Source of the DNA: DASWLF01 sp963768765
GTDB taxonomy: Bacteria > Desulfobacterota > Desulfobaccia > Desulfobaccales > 0-14-0-80-60-11
Length of the DNA: 64,000 bases
Direction of reading: 5' to 3'
NCBI GenBank assembly: GCA_963768765.1
Contig: CAVYJK010000021.1
Span: 602,626 to 666,625, forward strand
Notes under the pieces: generated by a model
The model's input: only the letters and a program-made list of their open reading frames with translations
The model's database searches: none
Told to the model about the DNA's origin: nothing
Shown here: one piece after another, positions 1 to 8,404 of the stretch
Numbering within the stretch: position 1 is the first letter of the stretch
Layout: each line of letters starts with the position of its first letter
Position numbers and translations under genes: made by a program

Positions 1-490
1 TCTCCAGGGCGCCCCGGTGGGCCGCGGCGTCGATGCCCCGGGCCAGGCCGCTCACCACGGTCAGGCCCCGGGTCGCCAAAGCCCCGGCCAGACGGCGGCC
101 GGTCTTGAGGCCGTAATAGGAGGCTCCCCGGGTCCCCACCAGGGCCACGGCCAGGTCGTCTTGCGGCTCAATGGTCCCCTGGACGAACAACAAAGGCGGC
201 GGCAAAGGGATCTGCTTGAGGCGGGCCGGGAAGCCGGGGTCGTCCCAGATAATCATCTGGGCCCCCCGGGCTTTAAGCCGGGCCAGCTGCTCCTCCAGGA
301 GGTCCCAGTCCCGAAAAGCGCGGATGGCCTGGACCAGGGCCGGGGTGATCCCTTTGACGGACTGGAGTTTTTCGGGAGAAGCCTTAAAAACCGCAGCCGG
401 GGCGCCGAAACGGGCCACCAGGCGCTGGAACAGCACCACCCCCACTCCGGGGACGCTCTTCAGGGCCAGCCAGGGAAGCTTGTCAGTCAT
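1..490 (-). CDS. dprA: DNA processing protein DprA, 5' part (cut by window edge)
   Basis: DprA loads RecA onto incoming single-stranded DNA in natural transformation. The reading frame starts at the ATG complementary to 488-490 and runs off the left edge, so only about 163 residues are seen. The N-terminal part looks like the helix-hairpin-helix/SAM-like region (KSVPGVGVVLFQRLVARFG). It leads into the Rossmann core with VALVGTRGASYYG and LTVVSGLARGIDAAAHRGAL, the signature of the family. It is the last seen gene of the minus-strand run queA-tgt-yajC-dynamin-dprA, but a palindromic repeat of about 190 bp separates it from the dynamin gene, so it may have its own promoter. The identification is firm. 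Confidence 0.93.
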   Translation of the reverse strand, partial: MTDKLPWLALKSVPGVGVVLFQRLVARFGAPAAVFKASPEKLQSVKGITPALVQAIRAFRDWDLLEEQLARLKARGAQMIIWDDPGFPARLKQIPLPPPLLFVQGTIEPQDDLAVALVGTRGASYYGLKTGRRLAGALATRGLTVVSGLARGIDAAAHRGALE

Positions 491-522
491 TTAGGCCATC
501 ATGGTTGCAGGATGAGAGTTAT

Positions 523-662
523 TTGAGGGGAGGGCCGGGGGAAAGCAATTCCCCCGCCCTTCCCCTCAAACTCTCCTCCCAACCCCCTATACAGGGGTTG
601 GGGGAGGGTTTCAGGGAGGGGGTAGGGGCCTCGGCCCCTACCCCCTCGCCCCCTCCCTGAAA
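523..662. repeat. GC-rich palindromic intergenic repeat, copy 1
   Basis: Three hairpins follow each other between dprA and the dynamin gene: an outer arm pair GAGGGGAGGG/CCCTTCCCCTC, a middle CAACCCCCTATACAGGGGTTG, and a third made of GGGGGTAGGGGCC/GGCCCCTACCCCC. The same three-hairpin plan occurs at 5237-5378 inside queA, and related forms occur at 22617-22806 and 29452-29627. No coding capacity is seen. Confidence 0.8.
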
Positions 663-680
663 AAACATCTTTCAGAGATC

Positions 681-2891
681 TTAGCCAGCCAGCCGCGTCT
701 CGATGTCTTTGACCATGGGGAGCATTTCCTCCAGGCGCTGGCGCCGGTCTTCCCGCTCTTCCTCGGCCAAGTGCACGGCCTGGGCCACCCCCTGCAGGCT
801 GCCGAACAAGGACCCCAGGGTGTCCTCCAGCCCCGATTCCTGTAACTTGAGCCACTGGTCCACCAAGGGGAAGAAGTACTGAAACTTCAGGCGCTCCCGG
901 TAATCCACCATTTGGTGCCGGACCTCTTCCTGGAGCCAGTCCTTGAGGGCTGCCAAAGCCCGGTTCAGGTCCCGCAGGAGCTGGCGGCGGGGGTCCACCT
1001 TGGCGCCCCAGCCCAGGCGTTGTTTCAAGGCCTGAAAGAAGCGGCCCAGGAAGCCGACCCCGGAGCGCACCCAAACCTCCCGGGCCCAGTGCCAGCCGGG
1101 GACCTGCTCCAGGATCAGCAGCGGCACCTCCAGGCCCTGGGGCCGGGAAATGGCCGTTACCTCCAGGGTGGGGGGAGTCCCCGGCAGACCCAGGTCGGCA
1201 ATCTCCCGGTAATAAAGGGCGATGGCTTCTTGCAGCGCCAGAAAGAGGGGCTCCCATAGTTGGGATAATTCTTGCCGCAGCCACTCTTCCTGACCCCGGA
1301 TGAATTCCACCAGGGTGATGTTGACCTCAGAGGTGACAAAATGGGCCAGCTGTTTGGCGAATTCCTGGAACAGCTGGTAAAGGGCGGGGCGAAAGAGCAC
1401 CGTGCTTTCCGGGGGGAAAAGGCGGTCCCATTCGGGCTCGAAGTTCTGGATGAAATCCTTCACCGCCATCCCCACCCGGCCGGCGTGGGAATCCATGGTG
1501 GCGTCCACCCGCCCCCGCAGGGCCTTCTTCAGGCGGTGCCCGGCGCCTTCCAGGGTTTCCCGCAGGGTCTCCATGGTGGCCTTCAGGGGCCGGCGGCGGG
1601 CCTCCAGGCGGGACTCCATCTCTTTGATGGCTTCCAGGCCTCTTACCAGGAGGTCCTGGGTGAGCTCCAGCTGCTCCCGGATGCCCCGGGCCACCATCTG
1701 GACCTGGGAGAGGCTGCCTCCCGCCAGGCGGCGGGTCCGCAAGTCTCGGATGGCCGCCTGCAGCTCCGTCTCAAACTTGGCGAACTCCTGGTCCGAAAAG
1801 GCGGCGGACTCGGGGTCCGTGGCCCACACCGTCAAGAGCGCCGCTTCCTTGGCGTCCAGGCTCTCGCCCCGGGCCCGGCGCCGCTCCAGGAGCAGCTTCA
1901 GGGCGGAAAAGGCATAGAGCCGGGGGTCCGGGTGCCAGGCGGCGAGCTCCTGGATCACCCGGTGCTTGGTGCGCACCACTTCGTTTAACGATCCATGCTC
2001 CCCCAGGTCCAGGTTGAGCAGGGTCAGGATGTGGAGAGCCAGCCCCATGCGCTTCAACTCCCCCAGAAACAGGAAATCCGCCTGGCGCAGCCCCACCCGG
2101 GAACTGATGACGTAGAGCACCAGGTCGCTTTTAATCAGGTAGGCCAGGACCTGGGCCAGGTGCTGGGGAATGGGCGAGTCGCTGCCCTGGCAATCCCCCA
2201 ACTCGATGCCGGCCGCGGCCCAGGGGATGGGGATGGTGAGGAGCACGTCTTGGAGAAAAACCGCGGTGGCCTCCCGGGTCACCAGTTCCCGGTGGCGGGC
2301 CAATTCCAAGCCGCTCAGGGACAGGACCCCGGAAGGGGGCAGCAAGTCCTTGAGGAGGTCGTAGCCATCCAGATATGATTTCAGCAGCAGATAGTTCTGG
2401 TCCAGGCTGCCTTCGGACCACAGGTCGGCGCCCTGGGCCTCGGCCAGGACCTGGGCCAGGAGTTCCCGGTCTTCAGAGAGCTGCAGATCCAGGGGCGCGG
2501 CCCGCTCCATGAGGCGAGGGTTGGGCAGTAGACCCAGGGCCCGGTGAATCTCGCCGTTGATTTCGGGCCACTCTTTGAATTTCAGCAGCGCCCGGGGCTC
2601 GGGGCCGGGCTGCACCCGGGTGATCATGGCGGTGAGGATGCCGGCGCCCCGTTTCAGCAGGTCCTGGCCCACCAGGGCGTTGATCATGGTGCTTTTGCCG
2701 GACTTCACCGCCCCCACCACCGCCAGGCGGCTGGTGTCCTCGGCTACATGGGCCTGGACCTGGGACAGCACTTTCAGCCAATGTTGTCCCTGGGGGGCAG
2801 CCTGGGGGAAAAGACGGGACCATTCCCGGGCCATCTCCTGCAGGCGCTCGATCTCCTGGATCAGTCCCTGGGGGGATCGGGGCTCAGGCAC
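681..2891 (-). CDS. Dynamin-family GTPase
   Basis: Large GTPase of the bacterial dynamin-like type, about 736 residues. The P-loop GAVKSGKSTMINAL lies about 70 residues from the start. A G domain follows, then long helical stretches. The last 30 residues are charged and coiled-coil-like (EEREDRRQRLEEMLPMVKDIE). A hydrophobic stretch near VLFRPALYQLF-FVTSEVNITLVEF may be the membrane-binding paddle. The frame stays open upstream into yajC; I prefer the GTG at 2889-2891, with AGGGGA upstream, which leaves 46 bp after the yajC stop. Bacterial dynamins remodel or repair membranes, but the substrate here cannot be told. Sitting right after yajC is unusual, since secD/secF are normally found there. 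Confidence 0.8.
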   Translation of the reverse strand: MPEPRSPQGLIQEIERLQEMAREWSRLFPQAAPQGQHWLKVLSQVQAHVAEDTSRLAVVGAVKSGKSTMINALVGQDLLKRGAGILTAMITRVQPGPEPRALLKFKEWPEINGEIHRALGLLPNPRLMERAAPLDLQLSEDRELLAQVLAEAQGADLWSEGSLDQNYLLLKSYLDGYDLLKDLLPPSGVLSLSGLELARHRELVTREATAVFLQDVLLTIPIPWAAAGIELGDCQGSDSPIPQHLAQVLAYLIKSDLVLYVISSRVGLRQADFLFLGELKRMGLALHILTLLNLDLGEHGSLNEVVRTKHRVIQELAAWHPDPRLYAFSALKLLLERRRARGESLDAKEAALLTVWATDPESAAFSDQEFAKFETELQAAIRDLRTRRLAGGSLSQVQMVARGIREQLELTQDLLVRGLEAIKEMESRLEARRRPLKATMETLRETLEGAGHRLKKALRGRVDATMDSHAGRVGMAVKDFIQNFEPEWDRLFPPESTVLFRPALYQLFQEFAKQLAHFVTSEVNITLVEFIRGQEEWLRQELSQLWEPLFLALQEAIALYYREIADLGLPGTPPTLEVTAISRPQGLEVPLLILEQVPGWHWAREVWVRSGVGFLGRFFQALKQRLGWGAKVDPRRQLLRDLNRALAALKDWLQEEVRHQMVDYRERLKFQYFFPLVDQWLKLQESGLEDTLGSLFGSLQGVAQAVHLAEEEREDRRQRLEEMLPMVKDIETRLAG

Positions 2892-2937
2892 TCTTAAGGT
2901 TCCCCTAAAGAAGGCAAAAGGTTGTTTTACCGCCCAC

Positions 2938-3258
2938 TCAGCCTTTCTTAGGGGCGAAACCGGCAATATAGGGACGAGCCACTTCCACCCGGACCTTGTC
3001 GGCCACTTCAATGATTACCAGGGGGTCTTCAATATTGATAATGGTGCCGATGAGACCGCCGTTGGTGATGATGCGATCACCCCGTTTCAGGTTGTCCAAT
3101 ATGGCTTTATGTTCCTTGGATTTTCTCTGCTGCGGCCGGATCAGCAAAAAATAGAAGATCACGACCATGAAGATCATGGGAACCACAAAACTCCACATGG
3201 GGCTGGCCTCAGGAGCGCCGGCGGCGCCCTGGGCGGCAGCATGGGCCCAATTAACCAC
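2938..3258 (-). CDS. yajC: Preprotein translocase accessory subunit YajC
   Basis: Small inner-membrane protein of the SecDF-YajC complex, about 106 residues from the chosen start. One membrane segment (MWSFVVPMIFMVVIFYFLLI) is followed by the family hallmark RPQQRKSKEHKAILDNLKRGDRIITNGGLIGTI (residues split here only by reading). The GTG at 3256-3258 overlaps the end of tgt by 8 bp and has GGAGGT seven bases upstream, so it was chosen over in-frame starts deep inside tgt. The order tgt-yajC is widely conserved. The usual next genes secD and secF are absent, and a dynamin-like GTPase takes their place. Confidence 0.9.
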   Translation of the reverse strand: MVNWAHAAAQGAAGAPEASPMWSFVVPMIFMVVIFYFLLIRPQQRKSKEHKAILDNLKRGDRIITNGGLIGTIINIEDPLVIIEVADKVRVEVARPYIAGFAPKKG

Positions 3259-4387
3259 GCGTGTTACCTCCCTCAATTCGGTTTTGCTGGAACTCCCGGC
3301 GGAAGGCGGCAAAGGTGCCGGCCGCCACCGCCTGCCGGAGGTTAGCCATTAACCTGAAATAATAATATAAATTATGCAAGGTTAAAAGGCGAAAAGCCAG
3401 AATTTCCCGGGATACGTACAGATGGCGCAGATAGGCCCGGGAATAATTCCGGCAGGTGTAACAGCCGCAGTCCTCTTCCAGGGGCCGGGGGTCCTGGCCG
3501 TAGACCGCGTTTTTGATAACCACCCGGCCGGCGGAGGTGAAGGCCATGCCGTTTCTGGCATTGCGGGTAGGAAGCACGCAGTCGAACATGTCCACTCCCT
3601 GGGCCACGGCTTCCACCAGGTCCTCCGGGGTTCCCAGCCCCATGAGATAACGCGGCTTATCCTGGGGCAGGGCTGCGGTGGTCGCGGCCACCGTCTCAAA
3701 AGTGAGCTCCTTGGGCTCCCCCACGCTCAGGCCGCCCAGGGCGTAGCCGTCGAACCCCATACCGGCCATGGCCTGGGCCTGCTCCCGGCGCAGCTCCGGC
3801 AGCATGCCGCCCTGGACCACGGCAAAGAGGGCCGATCCCTCCCGCCGGCGGGCCGCGAGGGACCGGCCGGCCCACCTGAGCGTCAGGCCCGCGGCCCGGC
3901 GCACCTCCTCCTCCGGGGCCGGATAGCCGGGGCACTCGTCCAGGCAGATCATAATGTCCACCCCCAGGCCTTCCTGGAGGCCCACCACGGTTTCCGGGTC
4001 CAGAAAATGCCGGGCGCCGCCGTCCAGGTGCGACTGGAAGATCACCCCCTCTTCCGTAATCCGGCGGAACTGGGCCAGACTGAAGATCTGATAACCGCCG
4101 GAGTCGGTGAGAATGGGGCCGTCCCAGTGCATGAAGCGGTGCAGGCCCCCCAGGGCGGTGATGGTCTCCACCCCGGGCCGGAGATAAAGGTGATAAGCAT
4201 TGCACAAGATGATGCCGGCGCCGATTTCCCGCAACTCCTCGGGGGTCAAGGTCTTCACCGTGGCATAAGTCCCCACCGGCATGAACACCGGGGTGGCCAC
4301 CACCCCCCGAGCCGTGCGCAACTCCCCCAGCCTGGGAGCCGCCACTCCTTCGGATTTGAGTAGGCGAAATTCAAAGTCTTGAGTCAT
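3251..4387 (-). CDS. tgt: Queuine tRNA-ribosyltransferase (Tgt)
   Basis: Exchanges guanine-34 of tRNAs with GUN anticodons for preQ1, the base-swap step of queuosine synthesis in the cytoplasm. The 378 residues are full length. Asp95 in ILTDSGGYQIFS is the general acid/base aspartate, and FDCVLPTRNARNG carries the nucleophile. The C-terminal zinc site is visible as CGCYTCRNYSRAYLRHL. It sits between queA and yajC on the same strand. A 76-bp gap with a short GC-rich palindrome separates it from queA. Because queA is broken in this sequence, tgt may be making preQ1-tRNA that cannot be carried further. Confidence 0.96.
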   Translation of the reverse strand: MTQDFEFRLLKSEGVAAPRLGELRTARGVVATPVFMPVGTYATVKTLTPEELREIGAGIILCNAYHLYLRPGVETITALGGLHRFMHWDGPILTDSGGYQIFSLAQFRRITEEGVIFQSHLDGGARHFLDPETVVGLQEGLGVDIMICLDECPGYPAPEEEVRRAAGLTLRWAGRSLAARRREGSALFAVVQGGMLPELRREQAQAMAGMGFDGYALGGLSVGEPKELTFETVAATTAALPQDKPRYLMGLGTPEDLVEAVAQGVDMFDCVLPTRNARNGMAFTSAGRVVIKNAVYGQDPRPLEEDCGCYTCRNYSRAYLRHLYVSREILAFRLLTLHNLYYYFRLMANLRQAVAAGTFAAFRREFQQNRIEGGNTRG

Positions 4388-4388
4388 G

Positions 4389-4455
4389 CTATTTGGGGAA
4401 GGGGGCCAGGGGCAGAGGCGTCCCCGCCTGTGGAAGCCCCTGGCCCTCCCCCCAT
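4389..4455. repeat. Short GC-rich palindrome between queA and tgt
   Basis: GGGGAAGGGGGCCAGGGGC pairs with GCCCCTGGCCCTCCCCCC around a loop. It resembles a single hairpin of the larger repeat family and fills most of the queA-tgt gap. Confidence 0.6.
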
Positions 4456-4463
4456 CTCTCCTT

Positions 4464-5660
4464 TTACAAAATCAACATACAGTCGCCATAGCTATAGAAG
4501 CGATATTTTTCTTTTATGGCCTCTTCGTAGGCCCTCAGGATCAGGTTCCGGCCGGCGAAGGCGCTCACCAGGAGCAGCAGGGTGGATTTGGGCAGGTGGA
4601 AATTGGTGAGCAGCCGGTCCACGGCCTGAAAGCGGTAGCCGGGGTAGATAAAGAGGTCGCACCAGCCGGTTTGCGGCAGAAAGCCCCGGGGTCCGGCGCA
4701 GTGTTCCAGCACCCGGACGCTGGTGGTGCCTACGGCCACCAGGCGTTGGCCCTGTTCCCGGGCCTGGTTGAGGCGGGCCGCGGTTTCCGCTGACAGCTCA
4801 AAGTATTCCGGGTGCATCCGGTGCCGGGTGTAGTCCGGGTGGCGCACCGGCAGGAAGGTGCCGGGGCCCACGTGCAGGGTGACGGTGACGGTGTCGATGC
4901 CCCGGCGGGCCAGATCCTCCAACACCGCTTCCGTGAAATGCAGGCCCGCGGTGGGGCAGGCCACGGCCCCGGCCCGGGCGGCATAAACCGTCTGATAGCG
5001 TTCCTGGTCCAGACCCGTAGGGGGGCGGTGGATGTAAGGAGGGAGCGGGACCTGGCCCAGCCGGAGCACCGCCTGGCAGACGTCGCCGTCGGCGGAGCAG
5101 AAGCGCACTTCGGCCACGCCCGGGGCCACTAGAGAAATTATTTCAGCCGTGAGGAGGTCGCCGAATTTCAGGATCTGGCCGACCTGCAGACCGGCCCCGG
5201 TAGGTGGCCCGCGCCCGAGCGGTTTTTGAAGGGCAGTTGAGGGGAGGGGCGGGGATCTTTTTGTACGGGAATCCCCGCCCTCCCCTCAAACTTCCTTCCC
5301 AACCCCCTATATGGGGGTTGGGGGAGAGGGTCTGGGAGAGGGGGCAGGGGCCCTCGGCCCCTGCCCCCCTCTCCCAGATCTTCCTCCTGCTTCCGCCACC
5401 GGCAGGTGGTGGAGCAGCAGTTCCACCCGGCCGCCGCTCGGTTTATGCCCCTGAAGGCGGGCCGGGAAGACCCGGGTGTCGTTCAGCACCAGCAGGTCCC
5501 GGGGCTCCAGCCACCGGCCCAGGTCCTTGAAGCCGGCGTGTTGGATTTCGCCTCCGCCCCGGGGCACCACCAGCAGGCGGGAGGCATCCCGTTTATCCGG
5601 CGGGTATTGGGCCACCAACTCCGGCGGCAGGTGGTAATCGTAATCCTGGATTCGAAGCAT
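4464..5660 (-). pseudogene. queA: QueA (SAM:tRNA ribosyltransferase-isomerase), interrupted by a palindromic repeat
   Basis: QueA converts preQ1 to epoxyqueuosine on tRNA. The N-terminal part (from ATG 5658-5660: LRIQDYDYHLPPELVAQYP, DLLVLNDTRVFPARL, GGRVELLLHHLP) and the C-terminal part (VPLPPYIHRP, ERYQTVYAARAGAVACPTAGLHF, LHVGPGTFLPV, AVGTTSVRVLE) are both good and lie in the same frame. Between them sits a repeat at about 5237-5378 that brings stop codons at 5307-5309 (TAG) and 5286-5288 (TGA). The whole span is 399 codons against roughly 345-350 for the family, so the insert adds about 50 codons with no net frame change. No insert-free copy is seen here. Translation as one protein would need readthrough; two separate peptides are possible from an internal GTG near 5127. 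Confidence 0.9.
5237..5378. repeat. GC-rich palindromic repeat inserted in queA, copy 2
   Basis: This copy has the same three-hairpin plan as 523-662: GAGGGGAGGGGCGGGGAT with ATCCCCGCCCTCCCCTC, then CAACCCCCTATATGGGGGTTG, then CTGGGAGAGGGGGCAGGGG with its complement ending near 5378. The spacer AAACTTCCTTCCCAACCCC closely matches AAACTCTCCTCCCAACCCC of copy 1, so these are copies of one element rather than unrelated hairpins. No clear target duplication is visible. Confidence 0.85.
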
Positions 5661-5807
5661 GCAAGTTCAGTCGTAAAGAAAATATTCCCGGTGGGAAAGG
5701 ACTTCCGCCAAATTCTTTATAACATTTTCCCGGAATTAATCTCAAAGGAATCAAGTGTCGGTGTCGATGGCGACACCCGGCGGTCGCTCTCCCCCGGATA
5801 CGCGCAA

Positions 5808-5836
5808 TTGACGGGAGGGCCGGCATTTGATAAGTT
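5808..5836 (+). promoter_or_regulatory. Possible promoter of lolA
   Basis: TTGACG at 5808-5813, a 17-bp spacer and TAAGTT at 5831-5836 lie 45 bp before the lolA start. The -35 box is good and the -10 box is poor, so this is only a candidate. Confidence 0.3.
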
Positions 5837-5880
5837 TAGTTTATCTCAGACAATTTTTAGCGCAAGGGAAGTGATCTACC

Positions 5881-6552
5881 TTGAAACCCAAGATCCTGCT
5901 CTCTTTGTTGGTGACCATTTTTTTGCTGGGCTTACTTTCCCCGGCCGGGGCGGTGACCCCGGAAGAAGTGATGGACCGGGTGCAGGCCCGGTATAACCAG
6001 ACCGAGGCTTTCCAGGCCCGGTTCCGGCAGGAGTCCAACCTCAAGGCCGCCCATCAAACGGATTCGGCCGCGGGCTGGATGTACTTTCAGAAACCCAGCC
6101 GCATGCGCTGGCAGTATGAGACGCCGCCGCCGCAGAAAAAAGAGGTGGTCTCCGACGGCCGGCTGGTGTGGATGTACATGCCCCAAGACGGCCTGGTCAT
6201 GGTCTACAAAGTGGAGCAGGTGCTGCGCTCGGACCTGGTGCTGCGGTTCTTCTCCGGGATAGGCCAATTCCAGAAGGATTTTAACATCTCCTGGAGCCGG
6301 CCCCCCGAAGGTTCCGGCAGCTATGTCATTAATCTTTTCCCCAAAAAGGAGCAGCCGGAGCTGAAGCGCCTTACCCTCATCATCAATCCGCAAACCTACC
6401 TGGTGGAGAGCCTGGGATTCAGCAACGCCCTGGGGGAAGAGACTCGGTTTGACTTTTCCCAGATAAAGCTGAACGTCAATCTGGGCCGGGATTTTTTCAC
6501 CTTCACGCCGCCGCCCGGAGTCCAGGTGGTCCGGGAGGCTCCGGGAACTTAA
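5881..6552 (+). CDS. lolA: Outer-membrane lipoprotein carrier protein LolA
   Basis: Periplasmic chaperone that carries lipoproteins from the LolCDE complex to the outer membrane. 223 residues begin at a TTG with AAGGGAAG upstream. A signal peptide (KPKILLSLLVTIFLLGLL) ends near AGA. The mature protein has the LolA pattern: VMDRVQARYNQTEAFQARFRQ at the start, GWMYFQKPSRMRWQYETPP, and the late strands LTLIINPQTYLVESLGF and FTFTPPPGVQVV. It is transcribed away from queA. LolB is not in the window, as in most non-gammaproteobacteria. Confidence 0.88.
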   Translation: MKPKILLSLLVTIFLLGLLSPAGAVTPEEVMDRVQARYNQTEAFQARFRQESNLKAAHQTDSAAGWMYFQKPSRMRWQYETPPPQKKEVVSDGRLVWMYMPQDGLVMVYKVEQVLRSDLVLRFFSGIGQFQKDFNISWSRPPEGSGSYVINLFPKKEQPELKRLTLIINPQTYLVESLGFSNALGEETRFDFSQIKLNVNLGRDFFTFTPPPGVQVVREAPGT

Positions 6553-6663
6553 GTCAGGATTCTATTGTAGCCGCAAGCTTCAGCTGGCGCGCAAGCCTTG
6601 GGTGCCGCCGGAGGTGGAAAACATCGGTTAGAGCCTGCGGCTGCGGCGGCGAACCCCTAATTT

Positions 6664-6677
6664 AAAGTATATACTTT
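6664..6677. promoter_or_regulatory. Palindrome just before nadA
   Basis: AAAGTATATACTTT is a perfect 14-bp palindrome ending nine bases before the nadA ATG. It could be an operator over the ribosome-binding region, since nad genes are often repressed by NAD-responsive regulators. No regulator gene is nearby. Confidence 0.3.
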
Positions 6678-6686
6678 TGGAAAACC

Positions 6687-7607
6687 ATGGAATTTAACGA
6701 ACGGCAAAAAGAAATCCGACGTTTGCTGCAAGAACGGCGGGGCATAATGCTGGCCCACAACTATCAGCCCGGGGCCATTCAGGACGTGGCCGACTTTGTG
6801 GGCGATTCCCTGGAATTGTCCATGACCGCGGCCAGGACCGACGCGGAGGTCATCGTCTTTTGCGGGGTCCATTTCATGGCGGAGACTGCGGCCATTCTGT
6901 GCCCGGCCAAGACCGTGCTCCTGCCCCGTCTGGATGTGGGCTGCTGTTTGGCCGAGTCCGTCACCGCGGCCAAACTGCTGGCCCGCAAGGCCGAATTGCC
7001 CGGGGTCCCCGTGGTCACCTACGTCAATTCCACCGCCGCGGTGAAGGCGGAGAGCGACATTTGCTGCACTTCCGCCAACGCCATCCGGGTGGTCAATTCT
7101 CTGACCGCGCCCCGGGTCTTGATGATCCCGGACCAGAATTTGGCCCTCTATGCCGCTCGCCACACTTCCAAGGACATCGAAATCCTCACCTGGGAGGGCT
7201 GGTGCAACGTCCATGACGGGCTCAGCGTGGAGGAAGTGCTGGAGTTCAAGGCCGCCCACCCCCAGGCCGTTTTTATTGCCCACCCCGAGTGCAACCCGGA
7301 GGTGCTGGACCAGGCGGACCTGATCCGCAGCACCAGCGGCATGCTCAGCTACGTGCGGGAGTCCGCCGACCAGGAGTTCATCATCGGCACGGAAAAAGGC
7401 ATTCTGCACCGGATGCGGAAGGAAAATCCTGACAAGGTCTTTTTCTCCCCCTCCCGGCGCCTCATCTGCCGCCCTATGAAGCGCATCACCCTGGACGACG
7501 TGGTGGCCGCCCTCCAGGAAAACCGCCATCAGATCACGGTCCCCGAGGCTATCCGGCTGCGGGCCTTAAAGGCGGTGGAGCGCATGCTGGCCGTGCCCCG
7601 AGATTGA
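6687..7607 (+). CDS. nadA: Quinolinate synthase NadA
   Basis: Condenses iminoaspartate with dihydroxyacetone phosphate to give quinolinate in NAD synthesis. The 306 residues are full length. The three cysteines that hold the [4Fe-4S] cluster are at the expected places: Cys86 (VGCCLAES), Cys173 (GWCNVHDG) and Cys261 (LICRPMK). The N-terminal LAHNYQPGAIQDVADFVGDS is typical. nadB and nadC are not adjacent, so the gene appears to be transcribed alone. The gap upstream (6553-6686) holds only imperfect inverted repeats rich in CGCAAGC/GCCTGCGG. Confidence 0.96.
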   Translation: MEFNERQKEIRRLLQERRGIMLAHNYQPGAIQDVADFVGDSLELSMTAARTDAEVIVFCGVHFMAETAAILCPAKTVLLPRLDVGCCLAESVTAAKLLARKAELPGVPVVTYVNSTAAVKAESDICCTSANAIRVVNSLTAPRVLMIPDQNLALYAARHTSKDIEILTWEGWCNVHDGLSVEEVLEFKAAHPQAVFIAHPECNPEVLDQADLIRSTSGMLSYVRESADQEFIIGTEKGILHRMRKENPDKVFFSPSRRLICRPMKRITLDDVVAALQENRHQITVPEAIRLRALKAVERMLAVPRD

Positions 7608-7848
7608 GGACCACTGCCAACAACTAAGGCCCTCTCCCCCTCCATCCCCCAAGATTTGTCCGGTGGTAAGGCTGGCGGTTTTTCCGGCAGTACGGCTAAG
7701 TAGAGCGCCATTGCCGAGAGTTTCATCCCCGCCTTATCCTTCCCCAAGTTCAGGGCAAAGAGCTGCTCCGCCAACCTTCCTTACCGGATTATGGCCTGTT
7801 TCTTGCTATTTTACCGGTAAAACCCAGACTCATGCCCAATTGCGGGAA

Positions 7849-8106
7849 ATGGAATTTTTAGATCCTTTGCAAACCATCCGGCAATACTTGCACGACCTGG
7901 CCCAGCCCCTGGCCGCGGTAACGGGCCTGGTGGATCTTATGCTGCTGGAAATGGATGAACTGGACCCCATGTTCCACGAAGTGCAAATGATCAGTGAGCA
8001 ACTGGAGAAGGTATTGCAAATTATCGGGGAAATTCGGTGCGTTGCCCGGGAAGCCTCCGGCAGCGACAGGATGGCCCTGAGCCCCCGACCCGCCCCCGCA
8101 GTTTAG
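7849..8106 (+). CDS. Small stand-alone histidine-kinase dimerisation (DHp)-like protein
   Basis: The 85-residue product starts MEFLDPLQTIRQYLHDLAQP. The stretch LHDLAQPLAAVTGLVDLML looks like the H-box of a histidine kinase, where His would be phosphorylated, and is followed by a second helix (FHEVQMISEQLEKVLQII). No ATP-binding domain follows, so it cannot phosphorylate itself. It could be a phosphotransfer or decoy protein for another kinase, or a remnant. An in-frame extension upstream to 7663 is proline-rich and looks noncoding, so the ATG at 7849 was chosen. The function is not established. Confidence 0.55.
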   Translation: MEFLDPLQTIRQYLHDLAQPLAAVTGLVDLMLLEMDELDPMFHEVQMISEQLEKVLQIIGEIRCVAREASGSDRMALSPRPAPAV

Positions 8107-8136
8107 CGTCTGGCTGGCGCCCGTCCTTGTTAGGGC

Positions 8137-8196
8137 TTTTCCGGGGGCAAAAAGTGAAGGCCCAAAGGCCGGCACCGTGGGCTGATTCCCGGAAAA
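8137..8196 (+). ncRNA. Possible structured RNA element between the DHp gene and ligA
   Basis: A 60-nt segment closes with TTTTCCGGG (8137-8145) against CCCGGAAAA (8188-8196). It contains an inner hairpin GGCC-CAAA-GGCC and a purine-rich strand GGCAAAAAGTGAAG. It lies 31 bp after the stop of the small DHp gene and about 210 bp before ligA. It matches no riboswitch consensus I know, and could also be a terminator without a T-run. Confidence 0.35.
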
Positions 8197-8404
8197 CCAG
8201 GGCGGTTCGCCAATCCCTTTATGCCTGTTGTTTCTGGGACCCAATACTGGCCGCAGGCGCGCCGTGGCGAGGGTCCCCGGCTCCCGGCGGCTTTGCTCCT
8301 TCCCGGCCTTCCGCCTTTCACCCTTGCCAATCAGGGTAAAACTCCCTATCATGTTTACCCAAAGGGATTGGTCGCCTCCAGCCTCAATCATCGGGAAAAC
8401 CGCC

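Noticed and set aside
7612..7848. N-terminal extension of the small DHp-like protein from 7663
   Set aside because: The extra residues are Pro/Ser/Arg-rich without structure, and the H-box helix pair starts right after the ATG at 7849.
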